Notes under the pieces: model-generated | Told to the model about the DNA's origin: nothing | What the model saw: the letters and a program-made list of their open reading frames with translations, nothing else | The model's database searches: none | In this document: positions 34,745 to 42,622 of the stretch, in pieces | Position numbering within the stretch: position 1 is the first letter of the stretch | Layout of the letters: every line of letters begins with the position of its first letter | Source of the DNA: Nocardia fusca NBRC 14340 | GTDB lineage: Bacteria > Actinomycetota > Actinomycetes > Mycobacteriales > Mycobacteriaceae | Length of the DNA stretch: 64,000 bases | Assembly (NCBI RefSeq): GCF_001618425.1 | Contig: NZ_BDCU01000031.1 | Location: 1-64,000, forward strand | Reading direction: 5' to 3' | Made by a program: the position numbers and the translations under genes

Positions 34745-35943
34745 CGATGCTTGTTCACTTCCAGACGCGCGATGGTGCGCAGATGTACTTCGTTGGGGCC
34801 GTCGGCGATCTGCAGCGCCCGGGTGATCGCGTGCATCCGGGCCAGCACGGTGTCATTGCTGACCCCGGCCGCGCCGAAGGTCTGGACCGCCCGGTCGACC
34901 ACCGCGTGTGCCACCTCCATGGCAGCCACCTTGATCGCGGCGACCTCCGAGCGCGCTGCCGCGTTGCCCTCGGTGTCCATCAGCCAGGACGACTTCAGGA
35001 CCAGCAGCCGGATCTGGTCGATCTCGATCCGGCTGCGCGCGATCCACTCCCGCACCACACCCCGGTCGGCCAGCGGGCCCCCGAACGCGGTGCGCTCCAG
35101 CGCGCGGCGGCACATCAGGTCCAGGGCGCGTTCGGCCATTCCGATGGCCCGCATGGCGTAGTGCATCCGGCCCGGGCCCAACCGGCCCTGCGCGATGGCG
35201 AACCCGTCGCCTTCGGCGCCGAGCATATTCGCCGCGGGCACCCGGACATCGGTGAACTGGACCTCGCCGTGCCCGAGCCGGTCGTGGAAACCGAACATCG
35301 GCAGATCACGCAGAACTTCGACGCCGGGCGCGTCGGCGGGGACCAGGATCATGCTCTGCCGGCGATAGGCCGGCGCCTCCGGATCGGATTTGCCCATGAA
35401 GATGATGAGTTTGCAATCCGGATCGAGAATTCCGGAGGTATACCATTTGCGGCCGTTGATGACGTAATCGTTTCCGTCCCGGCGGATGGTCGACGTGATA
35501 TTGGTGGCGTCGGAACTGGCGACAGCGGGTTCGGTCATCGCGAACGCCGACCGGATCTCACAATCGAGCAGCGGCCGCAACCACTGCGCCTTCTGCTCCT
35601 CGGTCCCGAACATGGCCAGGATTTCCATATTCCCGGTATCGGGCGCCGAACAGTTGATCGCCTCGTTACCGATGATGGACCGGCCGACCATTTCGGCGAG
35701 CGGGGCGTATTCCAGATTGGTGAGTCCGGCGCCCAATCCATCGTGGGTCATGAAAAGGTTCCACAGACCCAGTTCCCGGGCCCGGGCCTGCAATTCCCGC
35801 ATGATCTGCGGTTGTTCGTGCGGATTGTCCGCCGCGGCGATCTGCTCGTCGTAGACCGGCTCGGCCGGATAGACGTGCTCGTCCATGAATCGGCCGAGCT
35901 TGTCGAGCAGGTCCGCCGTGTGGGCGGAGTAGGAGAAATCCAC
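34741..35943 (-). CDS. acyl-CoA dehydrogenase, ACAD10/11-like
   Basis: 400-aa FAD acyl-CoA dehydrogenase. N-terminal helical domain (LLDKLGRFMDEHVYPAEPVYDEQ), FAD/substrate segments FAMTEPAVASSDATNITSTIRRDGNDYVINGRKWYTSGI, and C-terminal RALQIADGPNEVHLRTIARLE. These, especially TEPxVASSDATN and IADGPxEVHL, mark the ACAD10/ACAD11 branch. The adjacent upstream gene encodes an APH-type kinase, the domain fused to this branch in animal ACAD10/11. In that system and in the bacterial LvaA/LvaC levulinate pathway, the kinase phosphorylates 4-hydroxyacyl-CoA and the dehydrogenase removes phosphate. That role here is inference. Confidence 0.9.
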   Translation of the reverse strand: MDFSYSAHTADLLDKLGRFMDEHVYPAEPVYDEQIAAADNPHEQPQIMRELQARARELGLWNLFMTHDGLGAGLTNLEYAPLAEMVGRSIIGNEAINCSAPDTGNMEILAMFGTEEQKAQWLRPLLDCEIRSAFAMTEPAVASSDATNITSTIRRDGNDYVINGRKWYTSGILDPDCKLIIFMGKSDPEAPAYRRQSMILVPADAPGVEVLRDLPMFGFHDRLGHGEVQFTDVRVPAANMLGAEGDGFAIAQGRLGPGRMHYAMRAIGMAERALDLMCRRALERTAFGGPLADRGVVREWIARSRIEIDQIRLLVLKSSWLMDTEGNAAARSEVAAIKVAAMEVAHAVVDRAVQTFGAAGVSNDTVLARMHAITRALQIADGPNEVHLRTIARLEVNKHR

Positions 35944-35973
35944 AGTGCGGCTCCTGAACTGGGGGAGGAGACC

Positions 35974-36924
35974 TCAACCGGCGAGCAGCGCGGTTCCGGT
36001 CTCGATGAGGCGGTCGATGGTGGCGGGCAGTTTTTCCTGGTCCGGGTCGTGGTGCCGGCCTTCACGGTGCCGCCGCAGGTTGTGGCCCATGATGGCGGCC
36101 ATCTTGAGCCGGCCGAGCGCGTCGAACCAGGGCAGCTCCGGTAGGTCGGTGCCGCCCGCGCGGTACAGCTCCACCAGTTCGGCAGCGCTCGGCAGCCCGG
36201 GCACTGTGCGGCCCACGCCGGGAAAATTGGTGCCGTCGGCGAAGACCAGGAACCAACCGAGCTCGACCCGGGGATCGCCGGCGCTCCAGATCTCCCAGTC
36301 GATCAGCGCGACGGGTTCGGTGCCGGCGGCGATGATGTTGCCGAGCCGGTAGTCGCCGTGTACGAGGGTGGGTGCCAACGGTTCCGGTACGCGGCGGCCG
36401 AGTAGTTCGAGCAGACGGTCACCGCCGGTGACCAGTTCCGGGGGTACCGCACCGAGTGTGCGGGCCCAGCGGGCCAGTTCGTCGGCGGGGGTCAGCGCGG
36501 GTTCGATGCCGGGCACCGCGTCGAGGGCGACCGCGTGCAGCCGGGGCAGTACCTCGGCCGCGCGGCGCATGCGGGCCGCGGCGAGATCAGGCGCCACGGC
36601 CGGATCGTCGAGTACCGGTTCCAGCGATTCGCCGGCGACGAATTCCATGGCGAACCAGGCCGGTTCACTCTCGTCGGTGACGACGATGCGCGGCACCGGG
36701 ACCTCGGTCGGCGCCAACGCGCGCATGATCCGGGCCTGGCGCAACATATCGTGGCGGCCGAGGGGTTCGCGGCCCTCGGGTACGGCTTTCACCACATAGG
36801 CTCCGCCGGTCGTCACCGCCCGGTAGGTGAGTCCCGAATGGCCACCCGGCAGGCGTTCGAAGGCGGTGAGTTCGACCCCGAGCTCGGCGGCCAGCCGGTC
36901 GCGGACCCGATGTTCCAGCGTCAT
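35974..36924 (-). CDS. APH-type phosphotransferase (ACAD10/11 N-domain / LvaA-like putative hydroxyacyl-CoA kinase)
   Basis: 316-aa aminoglycoside-phosphotransferase-fold kinase. Nucleotide-binding Lys46 in YVVKAV, catalytic loop HGDYRLGN (His189, Asp191, Asn196) and metal-binding IDWEIWSAGDPRVELGW (Asp209). ERLPGGHSGLTYRAV replaces the Gly-rich loop. This subgroup is usually next to or fused with acyl-CoA dehydrogenases rather than being antibiotic resistance. Its ATG overlaps the stop of the upstream dehydrogenase (36921), and the ACAD10/11-like gene follows after 30 bp. Best guess: phosphorylation of a 4- (or other gamma/delta) hydroxyacyl-CoA so the neighbouring dehydrogenase can eliminate phosphate. 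Confidence 0.88.
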   Translation of the reverse strand: MTLEHRVRDRLAAELGVELTAFERLPGGHSGLTYRAVTTGGAYVVKAVPEGREPLGRHDMLRQARIMRALAPTEVPVPRIVVTDESEPAWFAMEFVAGESLEPVLDDPAVAPDLAAARMRRAAEVLPRLHAVALDAVPGIEPALTPADELARWARTLGAVPPELVTGGDRLLELLGRRVPEPLAPTLVHGDYRLGNIIAAGTEPVALIDWEIWSAGDPRVELGWFLVFADGTNFPGVGRTVPGLPSAAELVELYRAGGTDLPELPWFDALGRLKMAAIMGHNLRRHREGRHHDPDQEKLPATIDRLIETGTALLAG

Positions 36925-38129
36925 GGGCGTGGCTCCTTGGGCAGGCCGAGTACCCGCTCGGCGATGATGTTGTGCTGGATCTCGTCGGTGCCGCCGGCGA
37001 TCCGGTAGCCGGGCGCGCCGAGGACGTGCTCGGTCCAGGCGTAGGTTCCCCAGCGTCCCGAATCGGCGACCAGGTCGCGGCCGAGCAGCAGCCGCACCAC
37101 CTCCGACGTGCGTGCCATGGTGTCGGTGGCCAGTAGTTTGCCCGCCGAGGCCTCCGGTCCCGGGTCCCGGCCCGCGACGACCGCCGCGGCGACCCGCATA
37201 CCGGCCACCCGCTGCACATAGCTGCGGGTCACCAGGTCGGCGACCCGGTCGCGTTCCAGGTCGGACAGCTCACGTCCCAGGTTGCGGGCCAGGGCCACCG
37301 CCCGGTCGGCATTGGCCAGGCCCAGGGTCGCGCCGTCGAGGCGTTCGGCGGCGAGCACGGTCAGCGCGACCGGCCAGCCCGTGCCGACCGGTCCGAGCCG
37401 CAGTCCGTCGTCGAGCACCACGCCGTCGAGGTAGACCTCGTTGAACGAGCTGCCGCCGGTCATCTGCCGGATCGGGCGGACGGTGACACCCGCGGCATCC
37501 ATGGGGACCAGGAATACGGTGAGTCCCGCGTGCTTTGCCGCCGCCGGATCGGTCCGGCACACCGCGACGCCCAGGTCGGCGACGCGGGCGCCCGAGGTCC
37601 AGACCTTGTGGCCGTCGAGGGTCCAGGTGCCGTCGGCGTTGCGGGTTGCCCGGGTCCGTACCGCGGCCAGATCGGAGCCGGCCTCGGTTTCGGAAAAGAG
37701 CTGACAGGCGATGAGATCGGTGCGCAGCATGGCCCGGATATAGCGGTCCCGCTGTTCCGGCGTACCCCACTGCTCGATGGTCGGTGCCACCAATTGCTGG
37801 GTGACCGAGAACATCTCGGTCCGTCGCGGTACCTCGAACTCCGCTTCGGCACGCCGGAACGCGAGCACATAGGACATCGGCAGCCCGCGCCCACCGTATT
37901 CTGCGGCCCAGTTCAGCGCACCCCAGCCCGCATCGAATTTGGTGCGCTCGTACTCGCGGATCGCGTCGGTGTGCCGCCGCTCCTCCGCGGCGGTCCAGTT
38001 CTCGAATACGGCGACCGAATCGTCACCGTGACCCCAGGCGGCTTCGGTGCGGGGCGCGGCGACGCCGCGCAACCAGTCCCGGGCCGACTCGGTGAACTCG
38101 GCGAGATCCGGAAGTGTCTGTGTACTCAC
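36921..38129 (-). CDS. acyl-CoA dehydrogenase (FadE-like)
   Basis: 402-aa acyl-CoA dehydrogenase. N-terminal domain GWGALNWAAEYGGRGLPMSYVLAFRRAEAEFEVP, FAD site QLFSETEAGSDLAAVRTRATRNADGTWTLDGHKVWTSGA, C-terminal APGYRIAGGTDEIQHNIIAERVLGLP. The start is GTG 38129 with GAGGG seven bases upstream. It shares four bases with the kinase gene. Its sequence resembles FadE enzymes of cholesterol or branched acid degradation, where two FadE types form heterotetramers; a possible partner is encoded at 40599. Introduces an alpha,beta-double bond into an acyl-CoA. Confidence 0.9.
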   Translation of the reverse strand: MSTQTLPDLAEFTESARDWLRGVAAPRTEAAWGHGDDSVAVFENWTAAEERRHTDAIREYERTKFDAGWGALNWAAEYGGRGLPMSYVLAFRRAEAEFEVPRRTEMFSVTQQLVAPTIEQWGTPEQRDRYIRAMLRTDLIACQLFSETEAGSDLAAVRTRATRNADGTWTLDGHKVWTSGARVADLGVAVCRTDPAAAKHAGLTVFLVPMDAAGVTVRPIRQMTGGSSFNEVYLDGVVLDDGLRLGPVGTGWPVALTVLAAERLDGATLGLANADRAVALARNLGRELSDLERDRVADLVTRSYVQRVAGMRVAAAVVAGRDPGPEASAGKLLATDTMARTSEVVRLLLGRDLVADSGRWGTYAWTEHVLGAPGYRIAGGTDEIQHNIIAERVLGLPKEPRP

Positions 38130-38145
38130 TGTGTTTCCCTCGCCC

Positions 38146-39297
38146 TCAGACCGAAAGGACCGTGCAGGCGCTGATTCCGGGAGCGCCGTAGACGTGTGTG
38201 AAACCGAGGCGCGGGCCGCCCGGCACCTGACGTTCGCCCGCCTCGCCCCGCAGTTGGGTGACGATCTCGTGGACCTGCCGCAGCCCCGAGGCACCGATGG
38301 GTTCGCCGTTGGCGATACAGCCGCCGTCGGTGTTGATCGGCAGCCGGCCGTCGATCTCGGTGGCGCCCGCGGCGATCAGCTCTTCCTGCGCGCCGTGCTC
38401 GCAGAACCCGCATTCGGCCATATGCATGATCTCCGCGCCGCTCTCGGTGTCCTGGAGCTGGGCGACATCGATTTCGCCGGGCCCGATTCCGGCCTGCTCG
38501 AAGGCCGCCATGGCGGCATCGGTACTGACGCTGGTCGGTTCCCCGGTGCCCTGGACCGCGGGGCTGAACACCTCGAAGGATCCGAAGCGCCGAGTGCGAT
38601 GGCTGATCGCCCGCAAGCGCACCGGGCGCCCGCCGAGCCGGCGCACGGCGGCCTCGCTCGCGACGACCACGGCCGCGCCCCCTTCACCGGGGGAGCAGAA
38701 CATGAACTTGGTGAGCGGATCGTTCACCATATCCGCCGCGGCGATCTGCGCCGCCGAGATCGGCTCCCGCCGCCAGGCATTGGGATTGCGGCTGCCGTTG
38801 CGATAGGCCTTCTCGGCGACCTTCGCCAGGGTCGCCGCGGAGATATCGTGCTCACGCATATAGCGGCCGATCTTGGCGCCGAAGAACTGGGTGGTCACCA
38901 TGAGTCCGGCCGTGCCGTACCCCTCCGGCAGACCCCAGTCGGCGGGGTCGGGGTCGAACGCCCCGCGCGGGTGTTTGTCGAAGCCGACCGCGAGCGCGAT
39001 CTCGGCGGCGCCGGATCGCACCGCGTTGACCGCGGAGAACAGGGCGCTGCCGCCCGTCGCGCAGCCGTTCTTGACATTGGTGAACGGGATACCGGTGAAA
39101 CCGAGCTCGGCGACCAGGGTGTCGGCCAGTCCCGACCCGTCGCTGCCGCCGAACGCGACCTGGATATCGGGCCAGCTCAGTCCGGCGTCGGTCACCGCGG
39201 CGGTGATCGCCTCGACCGCCATCTGCCGCCCGCTGACCCCGGGCCGGCGGCCGAAGGGCGACAGCCCGCTCCCGATGATCGAAACCTGATCTGTCAC
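38146..39297 (-). CDS. thiolase-fold lipid-transfer protein (SCP-x/Ltp-like), altered catalytic residues
   Basis: 383-aa thiolase-superfamily protein. The nucleophile is retained, Cys79 in VKNGCATGGSAL. The usual thiolase His in GHPxGATG is Glu332 here (NGEPIGASG), and the HDCF-like motif reads LQDTES. A C-terminal Cys378 lies in GISACTVL. The start is GTG 39297, overlapping the stop of the DUF35 gene (GTGA). An Ltp-type thiolase next to a DUF35 OB-fold partner matches steroid side-chain retro-aldolases such as Ltp2/ChsH2, and generic SCP-x thiolases. Carbon-carbon bond cleavage of a branched hydroxyacyl- or ketoacyl-CoA is the likely role. Confidence 0.85.
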   Translation of the reverse strand: MTDQVSIIGSGLSPFGRRPGVSGRQMAVEAITAAVTDAGLSWPDIQVAFGGSDGSGLADTLVAELGFTGIPFTNVKNGCATGGSALFSAVNAVRSGAAEIALAVGFDKHPRGAFDPDPADWGLPEGYGTAGLMVTTQFFGAKIGRYMREHDISAATLAKVAEKAYRNGSRNPNAWRREPISAAQIAAADMVNDPLTKFMFCSPGEGGAAVVVASEAAVRRLGGRPVRLRAISHRTRRFGSFEVFSPAVQGTGEPTSVSTDAAMAAFEQAGIGPGEIDVAQLQDTESGAEIMHMAECGFCEHGAQEELIAAGATEIDGRLPINTDGGCIANGEPIGASGLRQVHEIVTQLRGEAGERQVPGGPRLGFTHVYGAPGISACTVLSV

Positions 39298-39671
39298 CGG
39301 TCCTCGCTCTGCTGGGTGGTAGTGGTGGCGAACCGGGGGACCGGTGTGACCGCGACCAGCCGCACCGGCGCCTGGTCCAGGGCGGCGAAATCGTCGTGGC
39401 AGTCGAGAATCGCCTCGATCCTGATTCCCTCGGGGAGTTCGACATAGCCGACCGCGTACGGTGTGAACCCCTCGGCGGGAACGACATACGGTGGCGATTT
39501 CGGCGGGAACCGCTGAACGGTGTAGGCCCAGACCACCCCTTCGTCGCTGAGGGACAGCGGGTCGGCGGTCGGCCGGGCGCAGCGCGCGCAGATCGCGCTC
39601 GCCGGGTAGCCGACCGTGCCGCATACTCGGCACCTACTGCCCTCCAGTACGGGTTTCACCTGCTCACCCAT
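39294..39671 (-). CDS. Zn-ribbon / OB-fold DUF35 acyl-CoA-binding protein
   Basis: 125-aa protein with an N-terminal rubredoxin-like zinc ribbon, CRVCGTVGYPASAICARC (four Cys), and a C-terminal OB fold ending DQAPVRLVAVTPVPRF. DUF35 proteins bind acyl-CoA and work with thiolase-fold enzymes, as in Ltp2-ChsH2 aldolase and archaeal HMG-CoA synthase-thiolase complexes. AAGGA lies six bases before the ATG. It overlaps and is coupled to the thiolase-like gene at 39297, so the two almost certainly form a complex. Confidence 0.92.
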   Translation of the reverse strand: MGEQVKPVLEGSRCRVCGTVGYPASAICARCARPTADPLSLSDEGVVWAYTVQRFPPKSPPYVVPAEGFTPYAVGYVELPEGIRIEAILDCHDDFAALDQAPVRLVAVTPVPRFATTTTQQSEDR

Positions 39672-39708
39672 GTCGTTCCTTCCGATGGTCGGTCTGCCGA
39701 TCGCTGCT

Positions 39709-40497
39709 TCAGCGACCGACCCACTTGGGTTCGCGCTTCTCCAGGAAGGCGTTGACACCCTCGCGCGCGTCCTCGGACTGCAGGGCGTTGCCGACCGCCA
39801 GATGTTCCATCACCATCAGCGACTGGATATCGGCGTCCAGGCCGCGGTCGATGGTCATCTTGGTGAGCTTCATGGCGAACGGGCTCTTGTCGATGATCGG
39901 CGCGATGAAATCGGCCACCAGCGCATCCAGTTCGGCCGCCGGGGCGGAGGCGTTGATCAGATCGAAGGCCTCGGCCTCCTTACCGGAGAGCAGTTTGCCG
40001 GTGAGCATCAGCTCCTTGGTCTTGCGGATACCGATCATGCGCGGCAGGCGGTAGATCGGGCCCGCGCCACCGAAGAGTGCGCGGCGGATGTGGAAGTCGC
40101 CGATCTTGGCATCGTCGGCGGCGACCGCGAAATCACAGGAGATCATCAGCTCGAATCCGCCCGCGGTGACGTAGCCCTCCAGCACCGCCACCGACGGAGT
40201 GTTCATCGAGTACAGCCGGTCGCAGACCTTCGCCGAGAGCACCGCGACATCCATCGCGTTGGTCTTGCCGACGTAGTTCTCCCGCAGTTCGTCCAGGTCG
40301 AAGCCCGAGCAGAAGGTGTTGGCCCGGCCGCGCAGCACGAGGACCTTCAGGTCCGGGTCGTTGTCGACCTCGACGATGATCTCGTCGAGCCGGTGCAGCA
40401 GCTCCACGGTGACCGCGTTCTTCTTGTGCGGGCGGTTGAGCCAGACACGCGCGATCTCGCCGTCTTTCTCCAGGACGATGTGGTCGGTGTCAACCAT
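39709..40497 (-). CDS. enoyl-CoA hydratase/isomerase family protein (crotonase)
   Basis: 262-aa crotonase. RVWLNRPHKKNAVTVELL, oxyanion segment RANTFCSGFDLDEL and active-site helix GYVTAGGFELMISCDFAVAADDAKIGDFHIRRALFGGAGPIYRLPRMIG. The first catalytic Glu (FELM) is kept, whereas the second Glu of classical hydratases is His in FHIRRA. This suggests an isomerase-like or modified hydratase. First gene of the leftward ten-gene operon ending at 30568; the shared operator motif lies 27 bp upstream of its start codon. Confidence 0.88.
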   Translation of the reverse strand: MVDTDHIVLEKDGEIARVWLNRPHKKNAVTVELLHRLDEIIVEVDNDPDLKVLVLRGRANTFCSGFDLDELRENYVGKTNAMDVAVLSAKVCDRLYSMNTPSVAVLEGYVTAGGFELMISCDFAVAADDAKIGDFHIRRALFGGAGPIYRLPRMIGIRKTKELMLTGKLLSGKEAEAFDLINASAPAAELDALVADFIAPIIDKSPFAMKLTKMTIDRGLDADIQSLMVMEHLAVGNALQSEDAREGVNAFLEKREPKWVGR

Positions 40498-40524
40498 CGG
40501 GGCCTCTTTCGTTGTCCGTTATTG

Positions 40525-40543
40525 AACTGGATTCACTTCAGTT
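40525..40543 (+). promoter_or_regulatory. shared operator motif, copy B (upstream of the acyl-CoA operon)
   Basis: AACTGGATTCACTTCAGTT, the best match to AACTGR-N7-TCRGTT. It is 27 bp before the crotonase start at 40497 and 56 bp beyond the end of the acyl-CoA dehydrogenase gene at 40599. The first thirteen bases, AACTGGATTCACT, are identical to copy A 21.6 kb away. Confidence 0.7.
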
Positions 40544-40598
40544 GTACTCGACGGCGCGGTGGGCGTCAATACGGAATTCCGCGCCGGTTCCGGGTCGT

Positions 40599-41741
40599 TC
40601 AGACGCCGACCAGATCGGCGATGCGCGCGCGATGGGATCGCGAATCACCCTGTGCTGCTTCGTTTCCGAGCGCGCGCCGGAAATAGGAGTGCACGGGATG
40701 CTCCCAGGTGAAGCCGACACCGCCGTGCAACTGCACCGCTTCCGAGGCCGCGAGGACGGCCGCGTCGGTGCAGACGGCGCCCGCCACCGCCACGGCCAGC
40801 CGTGCCGAGTCGGGGTTATCGGCGTACAGGGCGGCGGCATACCGGGATGCCGATCTCGCGCGTTCCAGCTCGACCAGCAGATCGGCCAGCCGGTGCTTGA
40901 CGGCCTGGAACGAGCCGATCGGCCGACCGAACTGCCGGCGTGTGCGGACGTAGTCGACCGTGAGCTCCAGTAGGTGCTCGACGATGCCGGTGTTCTCGCA
41001 GGCTGTGGCGAGTGTGGCCAGATCGTGCAGCCGGGCGACGGCGGCGGGTGTCGATTGCGGCGTGGTCAATGCGACGGCCGGGCAGTCGTGGACGGTGAGA
41101 TCCGCCTGCCTGCGGGTGGGGTCGAGGACCCGGCGTGGGCTGCGGACGGCCTCCGGTCCGGGCCGTAGGGCGAAGAGGCGGCGGCCCTCGGGGGTGTCCG
41201 CCGAGGCCACCACTATATCGGCGGTCTCGCCGCCCGGTAGGTGGGTGACCGTGCCGTCGACGCGCCAGGCGTCGGAAACGGATCGGGCCCGCAGTGCGTC
41301 GGTGGCCGGATCGAGGGTGCCGACGGAGGCGAGCGACCGGCCGGCGAGTACCTCGGCGAAGAGTTCGGCGGTCTCCCCGGCGGCCGGTAGCAGCGCCTGA
41401 ACGCCCAGTACCGCCGAGCTGATCACGGGCTCGCAGACCAGGGCCCGGCCGCATTCCTCGAGAACGACGGCCAGCTCGGTGGTGCCGTAGCCCAGCCCGC
41501 CCTGTTCCTCCGGAACGGCGAGCGAGGTCACCGACATCTCGTCGACGAGACGTCGCCACAGCGGTTCGGAGTATCCGCTCGCGGACTCCGTCGCCGCGCG
41601 GACCTGCTCGATACCGCTGTGCCTGGCGAGTAGTGCCCGCAGTGTTTCGCGCAGTTGTTCCTGTTCGGGGCCGGGCGTGAGAGCCGCCGGTTCCGCCCGC
41701 GGCCAGGGAACTTCGACGGTGGCTGCTGAGGTCGGGGACAT
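40599..41741 (-). CDS. acyl-CoA dehydrogenase (FadE, possible beta-type subunit)
   Basis: 380-aa acyl-CoA dehydrogenase family protein. EQEQLRETLRALLARHS, EEQGGLGYGTTELAVVLEECGRALVCEP and C-terminal YVRTRRQFGRPIGSFQAVKHRLADLLVELERARSASRYAA ... QLHGGVGFTWEHPVHSYFRRA. The FAD-proximal TEP/SE..AGSD segment of full-length enzymes is degenerate. This is typical of the short non-catalytic partner in alpha2-beta2 FadE heterotetramers of steroid-type catabolism. A partner could be the enzyme at 36921. It faces the SnoaL operon divergently, with two operator-like motifs between. Confidence 0.88.
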   Translation of the reverse strand: MSPTSAATVEVPWPRAEPAALTPGPEQEQLRETLRALLARHSGIEQVRAATESASGYSEPLWRRLVDEMSVTSLAVPEEQGGLGYGTTELAVVLEECGRALVCEPVISSAVLGVQALLPAAGETAELFAEVLAGRSLASVGTLDPATDALRARSVSDAWRVDGTVTHLPGGETADIVVASADTPEGRRLFALRPGPEAVRSPRRVLDPTRRQADLTVHDCPAVALTTPQSTPAAVARLHDLATLATACENTGIVEHLLELTVDYVRTRRQFGRPIGSFQAVKHRLADLLVELERARSASRYAAALYADNPDSARLAVAVAGAVCTDAAVLAASEAVQLHGGVGFTWEHPVHSYFRRALGNEAAQGDSRSHRARIADLVGV

Positions 41742-41754
41742 GATTCTCCGGTTG

Positions 41755-41773
41755 ACTTGAGTTCAATTCGGTA
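41755..41773 (+). promoter_or_regulatory. shared operator motif, copy D (degenerate)
   Basis: ACTTGAGTTCAATTCGGTA. The core GTTCAATTCGGT aligns with the other copies, but the left half-site is diverged. It lies 14 bp upstream of the start of the acyl-CoA dehydrogenase gene at 41741. Confidence 0.35.
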
Positions 41774-41818
41774 AACCGAGCGTAGCTGTTCGCGGTCTCG
41801 ACAAGAAGTGGTTTGCTG

Positions 41819-41837
41819 AACTAAGTTCATTTCATGA
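41819..41837 (+). promoter_or_regulatory. shared operator motif, copy C (overlaps start of SnoaL gene)
   Basis: AACTAAGTTCATTTCATGA. Left half and core match copies A and B; the right half includes the ATG of the SnoaL-like gene at 41834. No Shine-Dalgarno sequence precedes that ATG. Confidence 0.5.
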
Positions 41838-42214
41838 GTTACGTGATCGAGGAGTACTACGCGACCGTCGACAGCGGCGGCTTGCGGGACGCGGTGGCGT
41901 TGCTGGCCGAGGACGTGGACTTCACGATGGTCCTGCCCACCGGGGTGAAACGGGACCGCGGCCGCTCGGCCATGTTCGATTACCTCAGCGGCCGGCCGCC
42001 GGTGAACCGCAAACACGTGCTGCTGCGGGTGGCCGCCGACGGTGACGTGCAGTTCGCCCACGGCGCCGTCACCGAGAACGACACCGTGACCACCGGGTAT
42101 TTCGTGGCCGCGATGCATCTGGACGCGGCGGGGCTCATCGACCGGTATCAGGTCACGTTCAGCGCGGACTTCGCGCTCGTGGACCGGTCCTCGACCGAAG
42201 GAGAACAGAAATGA
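41834..42214 (+). CDS. SnoaL-like / NTF2-fold protein 1
   Basis: 126-aa NTF2-like protein: MSYVIEEYYATVDSGGLRDAVALLAEDVDFTMVLPTGVKRDRGRSAMFDYLSGRPPVNRKHVLLRVAADGDVQFAHGAV. Pairs of SnoaL-like proteins occur in actinobacterial steroid and terpenoid pathways as isomerases or dehydratases. The start codon lies inside the shared operator motif and has no ribosome-binding site, so translation may be leaderless. It overlaps the next SnoaL-like gene by four bases (ATGA). Confidence 0.75.
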   Translation: MSYVIEEYYATVDSGGLRDAVALLAEDVDFTMVLPTGVKRDRGRSAMFDYLSGRPPVNRKHVLLRVAADGDVQFAHGAVTENDTVTTGYFVAAMHLDAAGLIDRYQVTFSADFALVDRSSTEGEQK

Positions 42215-42582
42215 CGACGGATGTGCCGGTGCTGGCCCGGTGGTTCGGCTATATGGATTCCGACGATCCCGATCGTGTGCTCGGCATGATCTCCGACGAT
42301 TTCACCATGTCGGTGCAGTTCTCCAAAGGATCCGGTGCGAGTGCCGAATTCGTCGGAGACCGGGCGGGTCTGATCGCCTACCTCGTGCAGCGCGAGAAGA
42401 GCACCCTGGTCCATCACATCGACGTGGGTGCGGTGGTCGGCGAATACGAACTCGTGCTCGGCCGTACCACCCGCGCCGGAGAGTTCGAGGCGTCGTTCAA
42501 CGCCACCGCCCAGCTCGACGCCACCGGCGCGGTGCGCCGCCTGCTCATCGCCCGGACACCCGAGGTCGCCTTCGCGCGCTGA
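42211..42582 (+). CDS. SnoaL-like / NTF2-fold protein 2
   Basis: 123-aa NTF2-fold protein: FGYMDSDDPDRVLGMISDDFTMSVQFSKGSGASAEFVGDRAGLIAYLVQREKSTLVHHIDVGAVVGEYELVLGRTTRAGEFEASFNATAQLDATGAVRRLLIARTPEVAF. Overlaps the previous gene by four bases and precedes the MDR reductase by 40 bp. Two tandem members of one fold suggest a heterodimeric isomerase/hydratase or successive steps. Confidence 0.72.
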   Translation: MTTDVPVLARWFGYMDSDDPDRVLGMISDDFTMSVQFSKGSGASAEFVGDRAGLIAYLVQREKSTLVHHIDVGAVVGEYELVLGRTTRAGEFEASFNATAQLDATGAVRRLLIARTPEVAFAR

Positions 42583-42622
42583 GCGGCGCGGGCCCGGGCC
42601 CGTCCGACAAGGAGGACCACCG

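Noticed and set aside
35974..36924. Aminoglycoside resistance kinase
   Set aside because: The fold is APH-like, but gene overlap with acyl-CoA dehydrogenases and the subgroup motifs point to a hydroxyacyl-CoA role, not drug resistance.
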